From a virus, in IMG/VR virus record IMGVR_UViG_3300013112_000194, positions 1 to 38,281 of that record: a stretch of 38,281 nucleotides of DNA; one strand, 5' to 3'. Under the pieces are notes generated by a model. It was not told where the DNA came from and did not search any database. It saw only the letters and a program-made list of their open reading frames with translations. Position 1 is the first letter of the stretch. Every line of letters starts with the position of its first letter. The position numbers were made by a program, and so were the translations under genes. Below are positions 7,201 to 15,954 of the stretch, one piece after another.

Positions 7201-7208
7201 TATAAATA
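7201..7208 (+). promoter_or_regulatory. T4-type late promoter box
   Basis: Exact TATAAATA, the box recognised in T4 by the gp55 late sigma factor, 32 bases before the ATG at 7240. It would drive the small zinc protein, RuvC and possibly the adhesin gene late in infection. Box identity is seen; use is inferred. Confidence 0.6.
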
Positions 7209-7239
7209 AGATTAATTAACATATATCAAGGAAGACCCA

Positions 7240-7386
7240 ATGATTGAAATTTCTATAGAGTGTGATGAATGTCTTGCATCATGTGTTATACAACATGAGC
7301 TTGATGAAGACCATTATGAAATACAAGAACAGTGCCCATTTTGTGGTAGTACGAATGTTTGTATTGAATGTGATGAGGAAATATGA
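7240..7386 (+). CDS. Small zinc-ribbon protein
   Basis: 48 residues, with aaggaag at 7228-7234 before the ATG. It carries CDECLASC, CPFCG and CIEC, a Cys pattern suited to one or two structural zinc sites. The remainder is strongly acidic. Its stop overlaps the RuvC start (ATGA), so the two are co-translated; a regulatory or DNA-processing partner role is plausible but unproven. It follows a TATAAATA box. Confidence 0.75.
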   Translation: MIEISIECDECLASCVIQHELDEDHYEIQEQCPFCGSTNVCIECDEEI

Positions 7387-7940
7387 TAGTTGGTATTGAT
7401 TACTCAATGACATCACCTGCAATATGTGTTTGTATTGGTGAATTTAAGTATGAAAACTGTAAGTTTATTTTCGTAACTGGTAAAAAGAAATTCGCACAAC
7501 CTTTTAATAAACAAATAGAAGGTGTTATCCTCCCTACATATAAAAACAACACTGAAAGGTTTTCTAGCCTAGCAGAAATAACCCGCGATTTTATTTTTAA
7601 TGAATGGCCTGAGGATGATGAAGTTTCATTAGGTCTTGAGGGTTATGCTATGGGGGCAAAAGGTCAAGTATTCAACATTGGTGAAAATACTGGTATTCTT
7701 AAATATTATTTACAATATATTGAGGAGTGGGGTGTTGATATTCATGCTCCATCTGCCATTAAGAAATTCGCTACTGATAAAGGTAACGCCAGTAAAGAAT
7801 TAATGTATGAAGCATTTGTTAAAGAAACTGGTGTAAACCTTGATGAAATATTAGAACAAAAAATTGATAATGGTGTACCATCTCCAATAAGTGATATCGT
7901 AGACGCTTATTACATTGCAAAGTTACAATCAACTATGTAA
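7383..7940 (+). CDS. ruvC: RuvC-like Holliday junction resolvase
   Basis: 185 residues. The RNase H-fold nuclease signature is present: GIDYSMTSPA (first catalytic Asp at residue 6), LGLEGYAMGAKG (catalytic Glu), HAPSAIKKFATDKGNASKE (basic strand-helix) and DIVDAYYIAKL (terminal Asp cluster). This marks the RuvC family of junction endonucleases, which resolve branched replicative DNA before packaging. It would replace the T4 gp49 endonuclease VII function. ATGA-coupled to a zinc-ribbon gene. Confidence 0.85.
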   Translation: MIVGIDYSMTSPAICVCIGEFKYENCKFIFVTGKKKFAQPFNKQIEGVILPTYKNNTERFSSLAEITRDFIFNEWPEDDEVSLGLEGYAMGAKGQVFNIGENTGILKYYLQYIEEWGVDIHAPSAIKKFATDKGNASKELMYEAFVKETGVNLDEILEQKIDNGVPSPISDIVDAYYIAKLQSTM

Positions 7941-7958
7941 ATACCTAAATATAATACT

Positions 7959-10181
7959 ATGAGTAATATATTTGATTACAATCCTATACAAGAGTGGAAT
8001 GGTAAAGTAATAGACTTTGGTACAGGAAACTCACAAAAAAACTATGATATAACTTCTATGGTTACTTCTGTTGAGGGAGCACAAGAGGCTACCTCGTTGG
8101 TTGATAGGGCCTTATATGATGCAGAGACATATAGAGAAATTAACCGTGTAATAAGATTATTCTTTTCTGGACAACCATTAGATGTTGAAATATCAGATTG
8201 GGGTGGTAACGTCGGTGAAATATTTGAAATTAATATTAACTTTTCACTTGATGTTAGTATTGTATTATATAATAATCTAGTAATACCACTTGATGAGCCC
8301 AATGTTTATATTTTAAACGAACATGGTTATAATTATTATTATAGTTTAATTAAAAATACAACATTACCCAAATGTGAGATATTTTTGGATAAAAAAGAAA
8401 GTTTTAGAACATCTGCAAAATATCCATTATTTACACCTACTGGTTGTTATACTAATGATTTTAGTAAACCAAGGTTAAGTGAAAATTCAAATGAATCCTG
8501 TACTTCTATGGGTGCTATGTGGTTAGAAGGAACATATGATACACCTTTTTATTTACTTAAAGAAATTGAAGGTCCACGCACTTATTCATATACAACTTCC
8601 CATATGCCTAATGGTGACCCATTTGTTGATATAAATTGGTATGATGGTGCTTTAGATAGTAGGTGCTCTGATTTCCAATATACAGACCAAGCATCCTGCG
8701 AAAGTAATAGTACAACTATGTGTCTAGGTGCTAATGGACAAGAAGTTATGGCTGATAGATATAATGGACAGCTTTCACCTGCATTTAGTACCCAAACCAA
8801 ATGCGAGGTATTTTCTAGTTGGCAAGGTAGAGGGTGTTATTATAGTAGTAATAAAGTAAATTGGTATTGGTCTTACATTAACAATGTCTATGGTGTGGAT
8901 ATAACAGAGGAAGAGTGTTGGTCTTACAGTAACAATTCGTATTATTATGTGTTGCATGAGCCGGGAAATGTGTGGGATATAGATTATCATAGTTGGTGGC
9001 CTTCTATGCATACACAAGCCACTGTGCAACAACAAATATTGTATGAAGGTGATAGTATGTATCACTATCCAACAATATACAACGACACAGTCATGCCAGC
9101 AGTACACACCGAACGTATTGAGTGGAATGATTTGAGTGCTAACGGAAAAAAACGTAGGGGGCGACAAACACGTTTATTTTGGATTGGATATGGACTTACA
9201 CATCATTTAGAGGATCATAGAACGTTAATTGACCCTAGTAAATATTTGAAGGTCACTTTCCCTGAGCATTTTTCTGTACAAAATACAAACAGTAGACCTT
9301 CATCTGCATATGGTTATACCAATCAATATGGGAAAACTATGATTGAGTGGAAAGCACCACAATGGGGGACAAGTGTTAATGCTAGAACATATCCAACACC
9401 AGATTATTATAGAATTTATCGTAGTAATTATTATAGGTTTGGTATCACATCACCTACTGATTATACAGAGGGAATTAAACATTTAGTGGGGGAGGTTCCC
9501 CATACTGAAGATGAAGACCGTATGTATTTTGAAGAGTATGAAGCCGATTTACGTGCAGAGGGTTTGTTTAATAACCAATATGCATATTATTGGGTTACTG
9601 CCGTATGGACTAATTTTACAATGGGTAATAAGGGGTTAGATGCATCTTTATATAATGGTTATTTTAATGATAATATAAGTTGGTTTGATACTGCTGTTCC
9701 TAATTCAACAACAAGGTGGCATAGTATTAACCATAATTCAGGTGGTAATAAATATTCATATAAAGTAGTTGGTTACTTTAGAGCAAGTACCACTGGTATA
9801 TATAATTTTAGACTACATAGTGATGATGCATCGTATTTATGGATTGGTTCTTCTGGTACTACATATGGTGATTTAGAGGGTAGTGCTACTATTAGCAACT
9901 CACTTATTAGTAATGGTGGTTTACATCCACCATATTCAGTTTCTGGTAATATATCATTGGTTGCAGACACGTATTATCCAATTTTAATGTATTATGGAGA
10001 ATGGACAGGTGGTCAAGTTTTCGAACTATTTTTCACACCACCTAATGGAATTGAACAAACATCTGGTCATGGTTATTTCTTTATGGATGATAGTGATGTT
10101 ACCAATGGGTATAATACAGATGGTGTTGAAAGAGAGGGTCATTTTACTGCAAATAATAATTGTAGGTCATACTACCTATAA
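7959..10181 (+). CDS. Tail/adhesin protein with Cys-rich repeats and a PA14/GLEYA-like domain
   Basis: 740 residues, no signal peptide. Residues 1-155 are an unrecognised N-terminal domain (perhaps virion attachment). Residues about 160-320 contain spaced cysteines in short repeats such as YTDQASCESNSTTMCLG and STQTKCEVFSSWQGRGCY. Residues about 465-550 look FN3-like (MIEWKAPQWG, PDYYRIYRS, YYWVTAVW). Residues about 556-695 match a PA14/GLEYA carbohydrate-binding fold: LYNGYF, VVGYFRAS, FRLHSDDASYLWIG (the DD pair is the Ca/ligand site in GLEYA adhesins), YYPILMYYGEWTGGQVFELFF. A receptor-binding tail protein is the best reading. No clear Shine-Dalgarno precedes the ATG. Confidence 0.8.
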   Translation: MSNIFDYNPIQEWNGKVIDFGTGNSQKNYDITSMVTSVEGAQEATSLVDRALYDAETYREINRVIRLFFSGQPLDVEISDWGGNVGEIFEININFSLDVSIVLYNNLVIPLDEPNVYILNEHGYNYYYSLIKNTTLPKCEIFLDKKESFRTSAKYPLFTPTGCYTNDFSKPRLSENSNESCTSMGAMWLEGTYDTPFYLLKEIEGPRTYSYTTSHMPNGDPFVDINWYDGALDSRCSDFQYTDQASCESNSTTMCLGANGQEVMADRYNGQLSPAFSTQTKCEVFSSWQGRGCYYSSNKVNWYWSYINNVYGVDITEEECWSYSNNSYYYVLHEPGNVWDIDYHSWWPSMHTQATVQQQILYEGDSMYHYPTIYNDTVMPAVHTERIEWNDLSANGKKRRGRQTRLFWIGYGLTHHLEDHRTLIDPSKYLKVTFPEHFSVQNTNSRPSSAYGYTNQYGKTMIEWKAPQWGTSVNARTYPTPDYYRIYRSNYYRFGITSPTDYTEGIKHLVGEVPHTEDEDRMYFEEYEADLRAEGLFNNQYAYYWVTAVWTNFTMGNKGLDASLYNGYFNDNISWFDTAVPNSTTRWHSINHNSGGNKYSYKVVGYFRASTTGIYNFRLHSDDASYLWIGSSGTTYGDLEGSATISNSLISNGGLHPPYSVSGNISLVADTYYPILMYYGEWTGGQVFELFFTPPNGIEQTSGHGYFFMDDSDVTNGYNTDGVEREGHFTANNNCRSYYL

Positions 10182-10184
10182 AAC

Positions 10185-10213
10185 TTGACTTTTATATGGT
10201 ATTATAGTATAAT
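10185..10213 (+). promoter_or_regulatory. Sigma70-type promoter
   Basis: TTGACT at 10185-10190, a 17-bp spacer and TATAAT at 10208-10213. It begins four bases after the adhesin stop and drives the small-gene run from 10235. Confidence 0.8.
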
Positions 10214-10234
10214 ATCTTAATTAAGGAGCAAAAT

Positions 10235-10471
10235 ATGTATATAGAAACATGGCAAATGTTGATGGTGGGTATGGTTATTATATCTGCATATTTTTCATAT
10301 GGACAAGGAAGAAAAGAAGGCGTCGCCGCTGGGGTGAATGTTGTAATTTCAGATCTACATGAAAAGGGTATTATATCTGTGTATAGAGATATTGAACGTG
10401 GTGAAGTTGTTATTGGCAGATATGATGAATTTGATTGGGAGGCTGAAGTTGAAATCGACACCGAAGATTGA
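10235..10471 (+). CDS. Single-pass membrane hypothetical protein
   Basis: 78 residues with an aaggag site 8-13 bases before the ATG. Residues about 5-25 form one transmembrane helix (MLMVGMVIISAYFSYGQG), followed by a soluble acidic domain ending EVEIDTED. It would anchor a small cytoplasmic domain to the inner membrane. First gene of a short early operon. Family unknown. Confidence 0.75.
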   Translation: MYIETWQMLMVGMVIISAYFSYGQGRKEGVAAGVNVVISDLHEKGIISVYRDIERGEVVIGRYDEFDWEAEVEIDTED

Positions 10472-10625
10472 TAAAGATTGTGGTGCAGATTGCGATTGTC
10501 ATAACGATCAACTAACCCATTTAGGTAGGAATGTTTGGACTAATGAGAATGGTGGAAGTGGACCGTCTGAACGTATGAAAAGGTTACTGAAAATGAAGGA
10601 AGAACGTGCAAATAAAACTAAATAA
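10449..10625 (+). CDS. Small Cys-containing hypothetical protein (TTG start)
   Basis: 58 residues. The open frame extends upstream to 10359, but TTG 10449 is chosen because gggagg sits 6 bases before it and it limits the overlap with the previous gene to 23 bases. The protein has a metal-site-like DCGADCDCH near the N-terminus and a basic C-terminal helix (RMKRLLKMKEERANKTK). Function unknown; the start is the main uncertainty. Confidence 0.55.
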   Translation: MKSTPKIDKDCGADCDCHNDQLTHLGRNVWTNENGGSGPSERMKRLLKMKEERANKTK

Positions 10626-10827
10626 TGAGTTCTTTGGTTCGCTTTTTGGACTGCTAGGTGCATTCACTATTGCAGTAAATAACCCTATAGGATTTTGGTT
10701 TTTCTTAATATCAAACTTATGTATGATACATATGGGGTTTGAGAAGAAAATGAAACCATTTTTAGTTATGCAGGGGGCATTCCTATTAACATCATTAATT
10801 GGTATATATACTAATTATTTCGCTTGA
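10606..10827 (+). CDS. Small membrane protein, three hydrophobic segments
   Basis: 73 residues from GTG 10606, which has aaggaag 4-10 bases upstream; no in-frame ATG precedes the first hydrophobic stretch. Segments at about 10-25, 28-44 and 52-72 are hydrophobic. The plan GSLFGLLGAFTIAVN, GFWFFLISNLCMIHMGF, MQGAFLLTSLIGIY resembles small phage membrane proteins distantly like one repeat of PnuC-type transporters. Transport itself is not demonstrated. Overlaps the previous gene by 20 bases. Confidence 0.7.
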   Translation: MQIKLNNEFFGSLFGLLGAFTIAVNNPIGFWFFLISNLCMIHMGFEKKMKPFLVMQGAFLLTSLIGIYTNYFA

Positions 10828-10852
10828 CATATGTAATCTACTGTGGTATAAT
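10824..10852 (+). promoter_or_regulatory. Sigma70-type promoter for SH3-like gene and topoisomerase
   Basis: TTGACA at 10824-10829, a 17-bp spacer and TATAAT at 10847-10852, overlapping the previous stop codon. The 5' leader to ATG 10899 carries aaaggagag. Confidence 0.85.
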
Positions 10853-10898
10853 GTCCTCGTTAAATAGAGAAATACATTAAATAAAGGAGAGTTATATT

Positions 10899-11183
10899 AT
10901 GAGTAAAATATCAACAGTAAGGGAAAATGTTGTAAACGCATTGAAAAATGAGGTTGCAACAATTACATTCACTAAAAAAGATGGTTCAGAACGTGTTATG
11001 AAAGGTACTTTGATGCCAACACTATTACCTGAATTTACATCTGATAAACCTAAAAAAGAACGCAAAGTAAACGAAGAAGTGGTTGCAGTATTTGATATTG
11101 AAGCAAACGGTTTTCGTTCGTTTAGACTTGACACTGTTACAAGTTTTGTTACAGATACAATGGTTGCAGGTAAACTACTATAA
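10899..11183 (+). CDS. SH3 beta-barrel (WYL_2/DUF2693) protein
   Basis: 94 residues and the most canonical member of this family in the window: ATITFTKKDGSERVMKGTLMP then VVAVFDIEANGFRSFRLDTVTSF. It is expressed from its own strong promoter immediately before the topoisomerase gene, with which it abuts directly (stop at 11183, ATG at 11184). The family is abundant in T4-like phages with no assigned activity; a nucleic-acid or RNA-polymerase binding role has not been shown. Confidence 0.88.
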   Translation: MSKISTVRENVVNALKNEVATITFTKKDGSERVMKGTLMPTLLPEFTSDKPKKERKVNEEVVAVFDIEANGFRSFRLDTVTSFVTDTMVAGKLL

Positions 11184-13001
11184 ATGAGAAAAAACGACGT
11201 TAAGGTTCTATCTGAGATAGAACACGTACTTCATCGGCCTGGGATGTATGTTGGTGATACCACTATTGGTAAACACGACAAATGGGTAATGGAAGATGGA
11301 CGTATCGCAAAGAAAAAAGTCAAAGTTGTACCGGCATTCCTCAAGTTATTTGATGAAATCATCAGTAATTGTATTGATGAAGGTTTTCGTACAAACTTTA
11401 AGTATGCTAATGAAATCAAGGTGAGGGTTGATGACAATGGAAAAATTACAATTGAGGATAACGGACGAGGAATACCAGTCAAAGAGTCGGAAGGTGGTAA
11501 AACACAGTCTGAACTTGCTTTCACAAACCTACGTGCAGGAGCGAATTTTGATGATGGTGTGGGTAACGTTTCTATTGGTACACACGGTCTTGGTTCTACA
11601 TTAGTTAATATTCTATCAAAGAAGTTTATTGCTCACACTGACGATGGTAAGAAACACTTCCGTCTACAGTGTAGCAAAAATATGAGTGAGATTGATACTG
11701 AGGTATCAGAAACAAAAAACAAACAAGGAACAACAGTAAGTTATTTTGCTGATTTTGATAGACTTGGTATGAAAGGTATTGATGCCGACCATATGAGTTT
11801 GATTGAAAAACGTGTAACAGACCTTGCAGTATGTTTCCCACAAATCAAATTCAAATTCAATGGTCGTCTTGTTAAAGCAGGTACGTTCAAAGAATACCTA
11901 AAAAAGATAGGAGATACATATGAAATTTGCGAAACATCTACTTTCAAGGTCGCAGTTATTCCGTCAGAAAGTGGAGAATATATTTCTTTTGTTAACGGAA
12001 TCGACACTTTTGGTGGTGGTGTTCATTGCGATATTGTTAGTAGTGATGTCGCTGGAGCCTTAAAGGACGCAATTAAAAAGAAACATAAATTAGACATTCG
12101 TGTACCAGACATTAAGAACCGTCTGTTGTTTGTAGTTATTACAAATGATGTTGGTGACCCAAAGTTTGATTCGCAAACAAAAGAGCGTTTAACTAATAAT
12201 GCTAATGAAATTAAACCAATCTTTGAAGGTGTAACAGATGATAAATTCATCAATCGTATTATGCGAAATGAAGAACTTATCCAACCAATCATTGAAGCAT
12301 TATTATTAAAGAAACAACTTGCTGAAGCACGTGCATTACGTAAAGCACAAAAGACTGCTAAAAAGAAAAAGGTTGCAAGTCATATTAGTGCTAGTGGTAA
12401 AAACACTGAGGATAAGATACTATTCATTACTGAAGGACAGTCTGCTATTAGTAACTTGATTAACGTAAGACAAACTGCTATTCACGGTGGTTTTCCGTTG
12501 AGGGGTAAGCCACGTAATGTGAGGGAATTGAAACCAACTGATATTATGAAGAACAAAGAGTTATCCGAGTTAATGAGTATAATTGGTCTTGAACTTGGTG
12601 AACCTGCAGATGACTTGAACTATGGAAAGATTGGTATCCTTGCTGATGCTGATTATGACGGTTTTAGTATTGCGGCCCTTTTGGTTAATTTCTTTTCTAA
12701 TTGGAAGGAATTGTTTGATGATGGACGTATCTTATTCATCAAATCACCAATTGTTATTGCTAAGAATAAGAAAAAGGTTAAACGATATTATGATTTAAAA
12801 GACTTTGCTGATGATAGTTTAGGTAGTGATTGGAAAATTGAATACAATAAAGGATTAGGAAGTCTTTCTGTTGAAGAATATGATTTAATGATTAATAACC
12901 CTGTGACAGAAACTATTGATTATGATAGTGGTGCCACTGGTAGTTTAGAAACTGCATTTGGAAAGAATTCAATACCTAGAAAACAATGGTTATTAAATTA
13001 G
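11184..13001 (+). CDS. 39: DNA topoisomerase II large subunit (ATPase plus TOPRIM)
   Basis: 605 residues. The GHKL ATPase has ISNCIDEG (Glu/Asn motif), IEDNGRGIPV and GTHGLGSTLVNILS. The TOPRIM half has ILFITEGQSAISN, ILADADYDGFSIAALL and KGLGSL. T4 splits this between genes 39 and 60; here both regions are in one chain. It pairs with the subunit at 13062 to relax DNA and support replication initiation. The leader begins RKNDVKVLSEIEHVLHRPGMYVG, as in the family. Confidence 0.95.
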   Translation: MRKNDVKVLSEIEHVLHRPGMYVGDTTIGKHDKWVMEDGRIAKKKVKVVPAFLKLFDEIISNCIDEGFRTNFKYANEIKVRVDDNGKITIEDNGRGIPVKESEGGKTQSELAFTNLRAGANFDDGVGNVSIGTHGLGSTLVNILSKKFIAHTDDGKKHFRLQCSKNMSEIDTEVSETKNKQGTTVSYFADFDRLGMKGIDADHMSLIEKRVTDLAVCFPQIKFKFNGRLVKAGTFKEYLKKIGDTYEICETSTFKVAVIPSESGEYISFVNGIDTFGGGVHCDIVSSDVAGALKDAIKKKHKLDIRVPDIKNRLLFVVITNDVGDPKFDSQTKERLTNNANEIKPIFEGVTDDKFINRIMRNEELIQPIIEALLLKKQLAEARALRKAQKTAKKKKVASHISASGKNTEDKILFITEGQSAISNLINVRQTAIHGGFPLRGKPRNVRELKPTDIMKNKELSELMSIIGLELGEPADDLNYGKIGILADADYDGFSIAALLVNFFSNWKELFDDGRILFIKSPIVIAKNKKKVKRYYDLKDFADDSLGSDWKIEYNKGLGSLSVEEYDLMINNPVTETIDYDSGATGSLETAFGKNSIPRKQWLLN

Positions 13002-13006
13002 TATGC

Positions 13007-13035
13007 TTGACAAACATTGGTTGTTAGGGTATAAT
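13007..13035 (+). promoter_or_regulatory. Sigma70-type promoter for gene 52
   Basis: TTGACA at 13007-13012, a 17-bp spacer and TATAAT at 13030-13035. It lets the second topoisomerase subunit be transcribed separately from the first; the ATG lies 27 bases downstream of the -10 box. Confidence 0.85.
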
Positions 13036-13061
13036 ACGAAGTATTGAATGAGGAATATATT

Positions 13062-14354
13062 ATGAATGTAACACAATTGATAGACACACAATACCGTGAC
13101 TACTCTAAGTATGTATTGTATAGTCGTGCAATTCCTAATATGATTGATGGGTTAAAACCGTCACAGCGTAAGATTTTATATACTGCACTTAAAACTGCAA
13201 AAACTAATCGTATTAAGACTGCTTCGTTAAGTGGTAACACCATTAGTCAGGGAAATTACCATCATGGTGATGCATCGCTAAATGAAGCAATTACAAAGAT
13301 GGTTCAACCTTTCAGTAATAACGTTCCATTACTAAGGGGTGAGGGGTCATTTGGTAGTAGGTTAGTGCCAGAGGCAGCTGCCGCCAGATATACCTATGTA
13401 CAAACCCATAAAAACTTTGAAAGTTATTTTGCTGATACTATGGTGACAGACCCCTCTGTCGACCCCGAAGACCCCGAGCCTGCGTTTTATTTGCCGATTA
13501 TACCTTGGGTGTTGGTTAATGGAATTAAAGGTATTGCTGTTGGTTTTGCGACTGAAATTCAACCACATAACCCTAAAGACCTTTCTAAGTTGTGTAAAGC
13601 ACATCTTGAAGGTAAGGACATATCAAAACGTAAGTTATTACCATCATACCCAGAATTCAAAGGTACTATTAGTGAAGTAAATGGTGATATTTATTGTGAA
13701 GGTGAATTTAATTTAAAAAGTCAAACTAAATTAATTATTACAGAAGTGCCTATTGGTTATAATAGGGAAACGTATGTTAATTTATTAGATAAACTTGAAA
13801 ATGAAGGTAAGTTGGTATCATATACAGATAAGTGCGATTCATCTGGTTTTAAGTTTGACATTACACTTAAACGTGGTAAGTCACTGACACCAAATCAGAT
13901 AATTAATACATTTAAACTAAAGAAAAAGTTAAATCAAAATCTAACGGTTATTAATGATAAAAATGAGTTAAAGGTTTACGATACTACTATTGATATTATT
14001 AAAGACTTTTGTAACTACCGTTTAACAAAATATACTGAACGTTATAATTGGTTAATTGATAAAGGTACTACCGATTTAAAATTATTAATGTCTAAAATTA
14101 AATTTATTGAAGCCGTGATTAAAGGTGATATTGAATTTAATAACAAAAACAAACAACAAATTAAAGATGAATTAAAAGTCCTAAATGAGGATGATGAAAC
14201 CATTGACATTCTTATTAGAATGCCTATTTACACGTTATGTCAAGATGAACTTGATAAACTAAAAGAACAGGGTGGTGCTTTATATAATCAGATTGAAGAA
14301 TGGAAAGTGGTTGATGTGAATGAGCAATTCATTAAGGAATTGGGTGAATTATAA
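13062..14354 (+). CDS. 52: DNA topoisomerase II medium subunit
   Basis: 430 residues, near T4 gp52 (about 442). The breakage-reunion domain is clear: YSRAIPNMIDGLKPSQRKIL, then PEAAAARYTYV with the DNA-linking Tyr after Arg, as in GyrA/ParC. It lacks the long GyrA C-terminal wrapping domain, consistent with phage enzymes. ATG 13062 is preferred to an upstream TTG at 13044 because tgagga at 13049-13054 is correctly spaced. The stop overlaps the next start (TAATG). Confidence 0.95.
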   Translation: MNVTQLIDTQYRDYSKYVLYSRAIPNMIDGLKPSQRKILYTALKTAKTNRIKTASLSGNTISQGNYHHGDASLNEAITKMVQPFSNNVPLLRGEGSFGSRLVPEAAAARYTYVQTHKNFESYFADTMVTDPSVDPEDPEPAFYLPIIPWVLVNGIKGIAVGFATEIQPHNPKDLSKLCKAHLEGKDISKRKLLPSYPEFKGTISEVNGDIYCEGEFNLKSQTKLIITEVPIGYNRETYVNLLDKLENEGKLVSYTDKCDSSGFKFDITLKRGKSLTPNQIINTFKLKKKLNQNLTVINDKNELKVYDTTIDIIKDFCNYRLTKYTERYNWLIDKGTTDLKLLMSKIKFIEAVIKGDIEFNNKNKQQIKDELKVLNEDDETIDILIRMPIYTLCQDELDKLKEQGGALYNQIEEWKVVDVNEQFIKELGEL

Positions 14355-14650
14355 TGAAATTGATTAGAGATAACTATGTAAAGATTATACCTGAAGAAAG
14401 GTTATTTGTTGTAGACCCAAAAACTACTCCAGATGTTTTCAAAGAATACGTGGTTGCTAAAATTTATGAAGAGTTGGATGAACTTGCAGAAAGTGGTTAT
14501 AAAGATATAACTGAATATGCAGATGTGTATGAAGTATTTTTAAAATTAATGGAAATTAATAATGTAACATTAGAAGAGGTTATTAATGCACGTGTGTCTA
14601 AACGTGAACAATTTGGTGGTTTCGATGATGGTCTTATATTAAGGAAATAA
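14354..14650 (+). CDS. MazG-like nucleotide pyrophosphohydrolase
   Basis: 98 residues. KLIRDNYVKII, KIYEELDELAES (the ExxE metal motif) and DITEYADVYEVFLKLM (ExxD motif) match the all-alpha NTP pyrophosphohydrolase / phosphoribosyl-ATP pyrophosphohydrolase-like family. Members hydrolyse NTPs to NMP and PPi; in phages they may clean nucleotide pools or lower alarmone levels. Substrate not determinable here. Coupled to gene 52 (TAATG overlap). Confidence 0.8.
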   Translation: MKLIRDNYVKIIPEERLFVVDPKTTPDVFKEYVVAKIYEELDELAESGYKDITEYADVYEVFLKLMEINNVTLEEVINARVSKREQFGGFDDGLILRK

Positions 14651-14651
14651 T

Positions 14652-14876
14652 ATGGAATTTTTAGATGAAATGCCTGATGAAGGAAAAGAAGTGGTAGAGA
14701 AAAAAATACCAAATAAGAAAAAAGAAATTAAAACAAAACCACCATCTGATGGGTTTGGATTAGAAATTGGATCATTAATATTTTCTAGTGATGATGCTGA
14801 CCTTGAAATTAAAGATGTAAAGGTAAGGGATATGGATGATTTTAGAAAATTATTAATGGAGGTATTGGAACAATGA
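14652..14876 (+). CDS. Small hypothetical protein
   Basis: 74 residues with aaggaaa upstream of the ATG. The N-terminal third is charged and probably disordered (EKKIPNKKKEIKTKPP); the C-terminal half is acidic and ends in a helix (DFRKLLMEVLEQ). ATGA overlap couples it to the RNase H gene, suggesting a replication-associated role, but nothing identifies it. Confidence 0.7.
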   Translation: MEFLDEMPDEGKEVVEKKIPNKKKEIKTKPPSDGFGLEIGSLIFSSDDADLEIKDVKVRDMDDFRKLLMEVLEQ

Positions 14877-15721
14877 TATTAGTTGATTATTCACAAGTGA
14901 TGGTTGGTGGTCTAATGTCCCATGCCAAATCAATGAATGATGTAAGTGAAGACTTGTTGCGTCATATGGTTTTAAATACACTTAGGTCATACCGTAAACA
15001 GTTTGGTAAAACATATGGTGAATTGGTATTATGTATTGATTCACGTCATTATTGGAGACGTGATGTGTTTCCAAACTACAAACACGCAAGAAAAAGTGGA
15101 CGTGATAAATCGGCATTTGATTGGGACATTTTGTTTGGTTGGTTTGATAAAATCAAGGCAGAACTAAAAGAAAACTTTCCATATAAAACCATTGACGTGA
15201 TGGCCGCTGAAGCAGATGACGTTATTGGTGTATTAAGTAAGTATAAACATATGGAAGAAAAGATACTTATTTTATCTAGTGATAAGGATTTTATTCAATT
15301 GCATAAGTACAAAAATGTTAGACAGTATTCACCTATGCAGAAGAAATGGGTAAGACATCCAGATCCAATTGGGTATGCTAAAGAACATATTATTAGAGGT
15401 GACCGTGGTGATGGTATCCCAAACTTTTTAAGTGGTGATGATTTTCTTGTGGAAGGTATTAGACAAACTCCAATCAGTAAAAAGAAACTTGAAGTGTGGT
15501 TAACACAAACACCTGAAGAAATTTGTGAAGGTAACGAAGAAATGATGGAAAGGTGGCAACGCAATTCACGTTTGACACAATTCGATGAAGTGCCTGAACT
15601 GTTACAAAATGATATTCTCAACGCATTTAAGAAAGAACCAAAAGGTGCTAGGAAAAAGTTATATAATTATTTTGTGATGAATAAGTTACAAAACTTGATG
15701 GATGTTATTGGAGATTTTTAA
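14873..15721 (+). CDS. rnh: RNase H, T4 rnh-type 5' nuclease
   Basis: 282 residues (T4 RNase H is about 305). The PIN/FEN-type 5'-3' exonuclease motifs are visible: ILVDYSQVM (first Asp), LVLCIDSRHYWRRDVFPNYK, MAAEADDVIGVLSK, ILSSDKDFIQLHKY and RGDRGDGIPNF (metal-binding acids plus helix-hairpin region). It removes RNA primers from Okazaki fragments before sealing by ligase at 16759. ATGA-coupled upstream and TAATG-coupled downstream. Confidence 0.93.
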   Translation: MILVDYSQVMVGGLMSHAKSMNDVSEDLLRHMVLNTLRSYRKQFGKTYGELVLCIDSRHYWRRDVFPNYKHARKSGRDKSAFDWDILFGWFDKIKAELKENFPYKTIDVMAAEADDVIGVLSKYKHMEEKILILSSDKDFIQLHKYKNVRQYSPMQKKWVRHPDPIGYAKEHIIRGDRGDGIPNFLSGDDFLVEGIRQTPISKKKLEVWLTQTPEEICEGNEEMMERWQRNSRLTQFDEVPELLQNDILNAFKKEPKGARKKLYNYFVMNKLQNLMDVIGDF

Positions 15722-15954
15722 TGAGGGATGAGTGTAATCATAGGTGGGTATATTATTTAAAGTATTTTTCTGCAACAATGGTTTTAATTGCTATTGTTCT
15801 TCATACTTTAGACATGTATCCAATCAATATTATTGTTCATTTAATTGGTGCTATTGGTTGGACAGTAGTTGGTTTAATGTGGAAAGAAAATTCAATATTA
15901 TTGAACTTCGCTCCACAAATTTTAATTTTTAGTTTAGGATTATTGTTGTTATGA
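15721..15954 (+). CDS. Small membrane protein
   Basis: 77 residues overlapping the RNase H stop (TAATG). Three hydrophobic segments (about 13-30, 34-51 and 58-77): LKYFSATMVLIAIVLHTL, IIVHLIGAIGWTVVGLMW and LLNFAPQILIFSLGLLLL. The motif HLIGAIGWTVVGLMWKENSILLNFAPQ looks like a DUF6552-type conserved marine-phage membrane protein, from memory. Likely in the inner membrane; function unknown. Confidence 0.72.
   Translation: MRDECNHRWVYYLKYFSATMVLIAIVLHTLDMYPINIIVHLIGAIGWTVVGLMWKENSILLNFAPQILIFSLGLLLL

Noticed and set aside
10359-10448. Upstream part of the frame ending at 10625
   Set aside because: Would overlap the gene at 10235 by over 100 bases. TTG 10449 has a much better ribosome site.
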